Source: Blastocladiella britannica (taxonomy: Eukaryota; Blastocladiomycota; Blastocladiomycetes; Blastocladiales; Blastocladiaceae). Taken from it: DNA of 36,906 nucleotides. This document shows, in pieces, positions 31,051 through 36,906 of the stretch. Within the stretch, counting starts at the first letter, position 1, and every line of letters begins with the position of its first letter. The DNA is taken from contig MU624637.1 of NCBI GenBank assembly GCA_025349905.2, positions 1 through 36,906 of the forward strand. The letters are read 5' to 3'. Under the pieces are notes generated by a model that did not search any database, was not told the origin of the DNA, and saw only the letters and a program-made list of their open reading frames with translations. The translations under genes and the position numbers were made by a program.

Positions 31051-32825
31051 CACGCCTGGTCGTCGCTGCTGATTTTGAGAGCCTCGGCCTTCAAGTAGGT
31101 GTAGAACGAGAGAAAGAGCGGGTCCTTGGCCTCGCCTGCGAGCCAAATGCACGGCTGGGCTTGAGCACATTCGCCCATTGGCTGCCGAAACCCACGGTAT
31201 TGGTCTGGCGTCCACCAAATGCGCACAGTAAGTGGGCCTTGCTCTCGGGTCCCCGTGACGCCGTCACCGATTGGCGTTGCTGATGGAGTTGTGGTCAGAG
31301 CAAGCTTGCGGCGTTTCCATCGCCGCGCCCAGGTCGCCAGCTGGAATGAGCAGTCAATGGCACGGTCGTCCATCTCGACGATATGTACTTGCAGGTGGTC
31401 CAGCAATGCGCGAATCCAGCGTGAGATGGACGAGGATGCCTCGTTGACATCGCCATCCTCATTGCCAACGTGGGGATATCGCGAAAGCAGGAGATGTCGC
31501 GTCGCTCGTCCAGCCATCAATGGGTCCCAGGACCAGGCAAAGATCCACCGGGTTGTGGAGCCGAGGCGAAACGAAAGCGTTTGGTACCACGGCACCTGTA
31601 ACGCAGCTCGTCGGCCCTATTGCTGAAAAGAAACTACAATTGGACGAACCTGAGCCTCGCAAGCAGCCGCCTCCAGCACACGCGCAGTGGCCTTGAATCC
31701 CATGAGTGACGTGAACAATTTGGTGGCATCCGGAGCCCGATCGCGTTGCTGCTGCTGTTGTGATTCGCGGATCATGCGGAGAATAAACTCTGCCTCGCCA
31801 CCTTCGGTAGCAACCTGCGCATCGACAGCGGGCGTCACGGGATGCGAAACTTGCTTTTCTTGCTGCTGCTTGGTCCGGTGATCGGTCGACTCGTAAAAGG
31901 GCGGGTTGCACATGGTCACGGTGGGCGGGGCCGGCAAATGCGAAAGAAGTGGGCCCTCTGGATCGAGGACATGGAGCACTTGGATGCGGTCACCAAGTCC
32001 ATTTCGCTCAATGTTGGATCGGGCAGCGACCACCGCCCTCTCGTCAATATCTGCATTCATTTTTTTGTTTTCAGTCGTGTTGAAAACGACTTGACAAATA
32101 GCAAGCAATACCAGTACTGATAAAGGACCACGATGGAAACAAACGACAGCCGAGGAGTGGGTATATCGCAGAATACCCTGTACCACTGCATCCTCACTTG
32201 CGTCAGCGAACTAAACGATAAAGAAGCATACAAAATAGGTTCAGCGTACATGTCGAGGACTTGGACTGTCCCAGTATGGCCTGCTAGATGGAGCAAGCCT
32301 TCGATCTCGACTAGGTATTGGAGGCGATTCGGAATCTGGGGAACCGTCCAATTGATTACACTTTGCATTACACCATAAATAGCGATAAGTCATACAGTCG
32401 GGCAGAGCGTGCCTTCGGGAATCTCGAACGAAATACCCCAATCGTGCCGCAATAACGCGCTAGTCAGCGCTCTTTGACCAATTGAGAGTATTAGATAGCC
32501 ATAATGGCAGCAAGAAAGCGATTGGTCCATACAAGGTTGACCTTGGGTCGTGAAAATCAAGGGTCGGGTTGCCCGTGCCTGTGTACTTGCTGTCATAAAA
32601 ATCAGCCAATTTAACGCTATAATCGAGACATGGCGACCAATTGTACACTAATTTCGCAAAAGCGGGGTCTAATTGGGCGAGCTCACTAAAATCTGGGTTC
32701 CGCCAGGCATATGGGTTGTTTGGGTGCTGGCATGGAATGTCAATGACGACTGGGTGTGGGGCCGCCTCACCATGTTGCACAGAGCTACTCTCAATGACGC
32801 CGCGTCGGCGTTTGCGGGCGCTCAT
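31050..32825 (-). CDS. METTL16: METTL16-type RNA N6-adenosine methyltransferase
   Basis: Methylates adenosine in U6 snRNA and certain hairpins (family knowledge). 488 residues in six exons: 32825-32542, 32471-32396, 32335-32250, 32185-32112, 32050-31650, 31595-31050 (1467 nt). Splicing restores family blocks: NPYAWRNPDFSELA near the start, LDFHDPRALTSALLRHDWGI, IPNRLQYLVEIEGLL, the SAM loop VLDIGTGYSAIYPLLG (across one splice), FISTDIDERAV, the catalytic NPPF at about 222-225, and TTRWIFAWSW near the end of the fold. The C-terminal region continues for about 160 residues but shows no obvious vertebrate-type VCR domain. Start chosen at 32825 because a 14-codon upstream extension is hydrophobic and would run to within a base of the RasGAP stop. 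Its ATG lies 38 bp after the RasGAP stop, so its promoter must lie in the end of that gene or the spacer. Confidence 0.92.
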
Positions 32826-32863
32826 AAAGATTGATATTGAATAATTGAAGGAGAGAAGCAATT

Positions 32864-35808
32864 TCAATTCCCGTCATGCGAGTGGATCAGAATCGGGGCA
32901 GATCCCTGTCGAATCGGTGCCGATGGTCCGCTGGCTCGCGCAAGTGCATCGGTACTCAAGTTCAAAGCGCCATCGTCGGTCAGCGCCCCTTCATTCGACG
33001 GTCGGCGCGATCCACGCGGGCTGGAATCGCCAATGACTGCCGAGAATCCACGAAACAGGCCGCTGCGAGCACTGCTGCCGGTGTTGGTCCGTGATCGCGA
33101 CGAGCCGCTGGTGCGGGTGATGGCCGCGTGCGCGAACGCAGCCGCCCCGCTCTCGGCCACGTACGTTGGCGAGGTGGGAGGCGAAGTGCCTTGCTGCTGA
33201 GTCACACCGCTAATTGTGCCCGCGCTGAGAGGACTGGTGACGAGTTCTTGACCCGGCGACGTCACCGTCAGCCAGTCGGCGACAAAGAGCGAGACGGGCA
33301 CGTCATTGTCATTGTCCGGGTCCCCAGCCATAGACTCCATCGAGGCGCGGGCCTCCGTGAGCGGTGAGGACATTTGTCCTGCACGCTCTTGCGCTCGCGA
33401 CATGGCATCCAGCAGCGCATTGGACGGAATCGAGGACATGCGCCGCTCCTTGACTGTGGTAATGTCGCGCAGGATAATGGCCAATCGGTTCATGCTGGGG
33501 GTCTCGGCTGCGGTCGCATTGCGCTGCATTGCGTCAATGGAGCGCAGTAAAAGTCGGAGCAAGTCTGAAAAGTAGCGCTCGTCGTCTGATCCCAGCCCAA
33601 TTGAATTTGCTCAGGGTGAGTTGCGTTGTGCTGACCATACGAAGGAAAATAGTGCAAACGAACGGTTTTCCTTGCTCTGTTCGATAGAGGGAGGGACAAT
33701 CGAGCCGCGCGTGTGAGAGGGCTTGATTTTTGAGTGGTGCAAATGGCCGCTGCCACCAAGCTTGTGCTCACTGCCGCCGGCTCCGCCGCTGATGCCACCT
33801 CCAATCGATCCAGTGATGGGCGAGACAGAGAGCGAAGGAGAGGATGGGGACGCGGCTCCGCTAAACATTTTCCGGACGCCGGCAAACTTGCGCTTCTGGC
33901 CGCCAGTAGCTGGGCTCTTGGATCCCTGTATGTCGCGAGCGTCTGGCGACAGACTTGGCGCAGAGCCGTGGATGGACCCCATATCGGCTCTGAGGCTCGC
34001 TTGGGGATAGTGCCCCGTGTCGACATCCATGCTCCGCGTGGAGATGGGAGGTGGTGGCTGCCCTTTAACTGGTTCAGTTGCGAGCCGTTGCAAGTACTCT
34101 CGAACTTTTGGGATCAGCGATTTTCTGGTTTTTTGTCGTGGCCGTTGAGTGGACCTGGCAATTTACGAGGCAAAAAAAAAAAAAAAAACGCACATGGTGG
34201 CATTGAGGGAGCACATGTATGCCTCCTTGGCGCCGTCGAAGAGAATACCATTGGCAAGTTGTTGGAGCGATTTGGACAATAAAGTCAACGTACGTGCCGC
34301 ATTTGGGCTGGGGAGAACATCGCACAGGCCAAAGAGCTTTGGGCCCAGGACGGCCGCATTAAAGAGCCGCAGGAAAATAAACGAGCCCACGGCGACACAA
34401 CCAACGTCCTTGTGGTCTGGCCATCGAGTAGTTGCGAACGCCTGAAGCGAGCTGAACACTTTTCGAAGCTTGGGCGGAGTGTCGTCGAGCGACGAAACGA
34501 TGCGCTCCACTGTCCACTCGAGATACGATGAAAGGGCAGCGAGATTGTCGGCGTGTTGCTGATCGGCTGACGTTGCGGCACTGCCACCACCACCGAGAGG
34601 CCCATCGCGACTCCCAGTACTGCTGGTTGCCGAACCCATCATGCCTACCATGTCGATCCTGCTCTTGTCCAGCTCGCACGACCGATTATCTTGCAAGATG
34701 GATTTGATTATGGGACGGAGCGAAGTTTCAAGGATGTTGCGGCACGATAGTTTGAGGTACTGGTCCATGGCCTTGGAGGCGACCGAGTTGGCTCGGAACA
34801 AGAGGGCCGGGTCGGTCGTGGCCTCAATTTCGGCATTGCACAAGGCCATCAGGACCACGTCGGTCAAGTTGAGCGACGTCATGACATGCACCAGGGTTCG
34901 TGCCGCCTCGTCCCGGTCCTCGTCCACTGACCGCGACAGACAGAGCGAAATGTGCTGTCGCTGATCCACGAGCATACCGACCAGCGGAGTGTACGCGTGA
35001 ATCGGGAGCAAGTGGTCATTCCAGTACAGGGTGCGGATCCGAATCGTGATGCCGGTGCTGGACGAGCACGCCGAGTGACGCTCAATGGTGCTTGTGCCAG
35101 TTCCGCGGGAAAGCGACGAAAGGACTGAACCATTTTCGCTTTGCTCAGTGTCGGACACGAGGGAAGGGATGGAAATGGAGCTGCTATTGCCGCTGGCGCC
35201 AAGGGATTTGAGTGGGAACCACTTTTCCAGGACCTTGTTGGGCCGAAGCTGGTCTGGGGTCAGGATAACGGATCCAAGAAGCAGATCCTTGAGCATGCGC
35301 TTTTGCCACAGCTCGACTATGTTTTGTTATTTATTGTTGTCGTTAGTCGATCCACCATCCACTCGGCCAAGCAAAGCTACATACCTTCAACGTAGCGGAT
35401 ATCGGATTTGAGCTCCAGGTCCATTTCATGGTCGAAAAAGGCGGTATCTTTGATCCGAAGGTTTGGCGTCTTGCCCATGAACACGGGCGGTGGGGGTGCA
35501 GGAGCGCCCTTTGCCGAGCTCACGGATCCCTCTCGTGTTTGCCGCTGGACAATCAAAGACATTTTCCTCAGACCAGAGACGGGTGGGACAGCCATCGAAA
35601 GAAGCCCTGGGTCAGGAGGGAGCGGCGAAGTTGGCCCGGTCACCATGCTCGGCGAGCTGATGGAAGAGGCGGCGGCGGCAGTCACGGCGGCGGCAACATA
35701 GTGCACTTTGACAACCGCGAAAACATCCACCTCGGACGAAAGTGACGAAAACCGCGCTTCCACAACACGCAATTGGATACGGTGGTCCCGGCGGAGGGAT
35801 TCCGCCAT
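32864..35808 (-). CDS. C2-domain Ras GTPase-activating protein (RasGAP)
   Basis: Speeds GTP hydrolysis by Ras-family GTPases. 917 residues in the chosen model; exons 35808-35385, 35316-34194, 34124-33664, 33609-32864. Residues 1 to about 270 contain C2-like strands (IQLRVVEARF, VDVFAVVKVHY, DTAFFDHEMDLEL, VELWQKR). The GAP domain follows at about 290-510: the arginine finger lies in LLFRANSVASKAMDQYLK (Arg316), the helix motif in FIFLRLFNAAVLGP (456-469), then FGLCDVLPSP, KEAYM, and across the splice SLIPKVREYLQRL. The usual FLRxxNPA reads FLRLFNAA, with Ala in place of Pro. The remaining 400 residues are Ser/Pro/Gly-rich with a basic KKRKFAG-like patch. The last intron (donor at 33663) could end at 33610 or 24 nt later; both keep frame. 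Overall order resembles RASAL/SynGAP-type proteins. Confidence 0.88.
34172..34188. repeat. A17 homopolymer (T17 in the intron RNA sense)
   Basis: It lies six bases inside the 5' end of the second RasGAP intron (34193-34125), so the RNA has a U17 run next to the donor. It is the longest of several such runs in this window. Confidence 0.85.
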
Positions 35809-36162
35809 TTGATTTTACTTTGCTTGAGCAAGGAATTGCAGTGGTTGTCGTCTATATTGTAATTGTATTGTGGATCAGTGGCACAAGTTGGAGTAATTTT
35901 CCAAATACCTGACCCTTATTTGCTTGCAATTTGAAAAATTACGAACCTTCCTCAAGACCGATTTGGCAAGAAGCTCAAGGCGGGGGCACAATTTGAAAAA
36001 AAAATATGCACAGGGAAGTGAGTGTACTTTCCTTTATAGACTTGCCTTTTTTGGGGAGGGGTGGGAAGCGAAAAAGGAAAGGTGGACAGTCATGGGAAAA
36101 CCAATTAAAAAAAATCCGACAACACAGCTGGATTCGGTAGCAATCCTTCCTATTTTGCTTCT
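35809..36162. promoter_or_regulatory. 354-bp tandem intergenic region, URC4 3' end and RasGAP promoter
   Basis: Both flanking genes are on the minus strand, so this holds the URC4 3' UTR and the RasGAP promoter. It is AT-rich with A-runs (35998-36006, 36106-36114). A near-repeated AATTTGAAAAA occurs at about 35929 and 35992. I see no tRNA, ORF of note or recognised factor site. Confidence 0.45.
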
Positions 36163-36870
36163 TCAAAACACGGTGCCGTCGCTTATGAGGTTGATTGGCG
36201 GGCCCTTGGTCACGGGTCGCAGCTTGGCAGCGATCTCGCGACCGGCCTTCCACGTGCCGCCCTCAAGCACCTTGGCCAGCTCCAGCTCACTGGCCGACAT
36301 GCACACGCGCTCGCGGACGAGATCCCCAACGCGGTCCAGCAGTGCCACCGTCAACGCGCGCCACTCCACCACCGCTACGTCGTCCGGAGTGAACAAGGGC
36401 ACGCGCTCCACGTCCCCCTCCTGCCCGGAAATGGTCGCGCGCGCCAGGGCCGCCGGCGTCAGCGTCAGCACGCCCAAGTCGACAAAGAGCCCGCCGTTGC
36501 GGTACTCGGCGAGGCCCGTCAGCAGCTCTTTGCCCTTGACGTGCCACCCGAGGACGCGCGTCAATGGCTCCAGGAGAGAGTAGGTCAGCCACTGCGAGAG
36601 CTTGTGGAAGGGGACGTGGTGCGAGCCCGCGGGGAGGCACGAGCACGGCCACACGTCGCCAAGAGCAACGCCGCTCAGCGTCGCGCGCGAGGGCCACATG
36701 GGCTTGAGCGACTGGACCGCGAGCCATAGGTCCGAGACCTCGGCAGTTCCGCTGGAGCCGACGCGGGCGGCGAGGTAGTCTGTATATTTTTTTATTGTCT
36801 CAATGCTCCGGCACTGAAAAAAAAAAAAATATGAGGGCGTACCGACAATGTTCCCGGGACGCGCAACATG
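36163..36870 (-). CDS. URC4: URC4 (DUF1688) uracil-catabolism protein, 3' part
   Basis: Fungal/bacterial family needed for the URC pathway of uracil breakdown; its exact reaction is not settled. Only the C-terminal part is in the window: exons 36870-36843 and 36779-36163, intron 63 nt (36842-36780), giving about 214 residues. The junction restores HVARPGNIVDYLA. Family-like blocks follow: LSQWLTYSLLEPL, GLAEYRNGGLFVDLGVL, VEWRALTVALLD, and the characteristic end WKAGREIAAKLRPVTKGPPI with SDGTVF. An acceptor (CTTAG) at 36871 implies a further intron that runs past the window edge, so the 5' part is missing because of the window, not because the gene is broken. Confidence 0.9.
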   Translation of the reverse strand, partial: HVARPGNIVGTPSYFFFFQCRSIETIKKYTDYLAARVGSSGTAEVSDLWLAVQSLKPMWPSRATLSGVALGDVWPCSCLPAGSHHVPFHKLSQWLTYSLLEPLTRVLGWHVKGKELLTGLAEYRNGGLFVDLGVLTLTPAALARATISGQEGDVERVPLFTPDDVAVVEWRALTVALLDRVGDLVRERVCMSASELELAKVLEGGTWKAGREIAAKLRPVTKGPPINLISDGTVF

Positions 36871-36906
36871 CTAAGGATCCGTCTCTTCAGTCAATCGCGC
36901 TCTGGT

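Noticed and set aside
34155..34193. A 39-nt second intron in RasGAP
   Set aside because: Using the AG at 34125 instead gives a 69-nt intron and aligns the GAP domain without a basic insertion.
1..36906. Mobile elements, tRNA or rRNA genes, CRISPR arrays, secondary-metabolite cluster
   Set aside because: Read through for transposase or reverse-transcriptase motifs, terminal repeats, tRNA-like arms, spaced repeats and synthase domains; none was seen. The neighbouring genes do not share a pathway.

Overview
This is a gene-dense nuclear window from a eukaryote, most likely an early-diverging zoosporic fungus (Blastocladiomycota or Chytridiomycota). Four things point there: fungal-type monofunctional chorismate mutase (ARO7) and SAICAR synthetase (ADE1); the uracil-catabolism protein URC4; genes usually missing from yeasts and moulds but kept in chytrid-grade fungi (a class A-like GPCR with an ERY motif, METTL16, a TmcB/TmcC-like membrane protein, an M13 peptidase); and GC-rich, many-exon genes with very uniform introns of about 54-80 nt. 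The lineage is an inference; no rRNA or other phylogenetic marker is present.

Layout, left to right. 1-416: no recognisable gene. 417-2720 (-): seven-helix receptor. 2961-5928 (+): M13 zinc metallopeptidase. 6017-8024 (+): unrecognised polytopic membrane protein. 8055-9484 (-): TAP42/alpha4 PP2A regulator. 9686-12185 (+): unrecognised single-span membrane protein. 12287-13303 (-): NAA50-type N-acetyltransferase. 13415-14555 (+): chorismate mutase. 14581-19759 (-): 11-exon, about 1499-residue TmcB-like protein. 19893-23288 (+): probable RRN6/TAF1C-like Pol I factor. 23316-26438 (-): WD-like acidic protein. 26476-27926 (+): leucine-rich-repeat protein. 28112-29942 (+): GRAM-domain (GRAMD4-like) membrane protein. 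30063-31015 (+): ADE1. 31050-32825 (-): METTL16-like RNA m6A methyltransferase. 32864-35808 (-): C2-RasGAP. 36163-36870 (-): 3' part of URC4, which runs off the right edge.

I rebuilt exon structures by hand from splice signals, reading frame and family motifs. Almost every final model sums to a multiple of three and restores a conserved motif across each junction. The genes are not an operon or a pathway cluster. They are housekeeping and signalling genes packed as convergent pairs (3' ends 25-100 bp apart) and divergent pairs (start codons 37-240 bp apart).

The most interesting sequence-level signal is the intron architecture. There is often a T-run close to the 5' splice site, often followed by an early AG 22-39 nt from the donor that cannot be the acceptor. 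The real acceptor lies about 30 nt further on and is often directly preceded by an A-run. Other points are an 11-nt microexon in the receptor gene, a candidate GC-AG intron, a 37-bp divergent spacer, and two membrane proteins I cannot place in any family.
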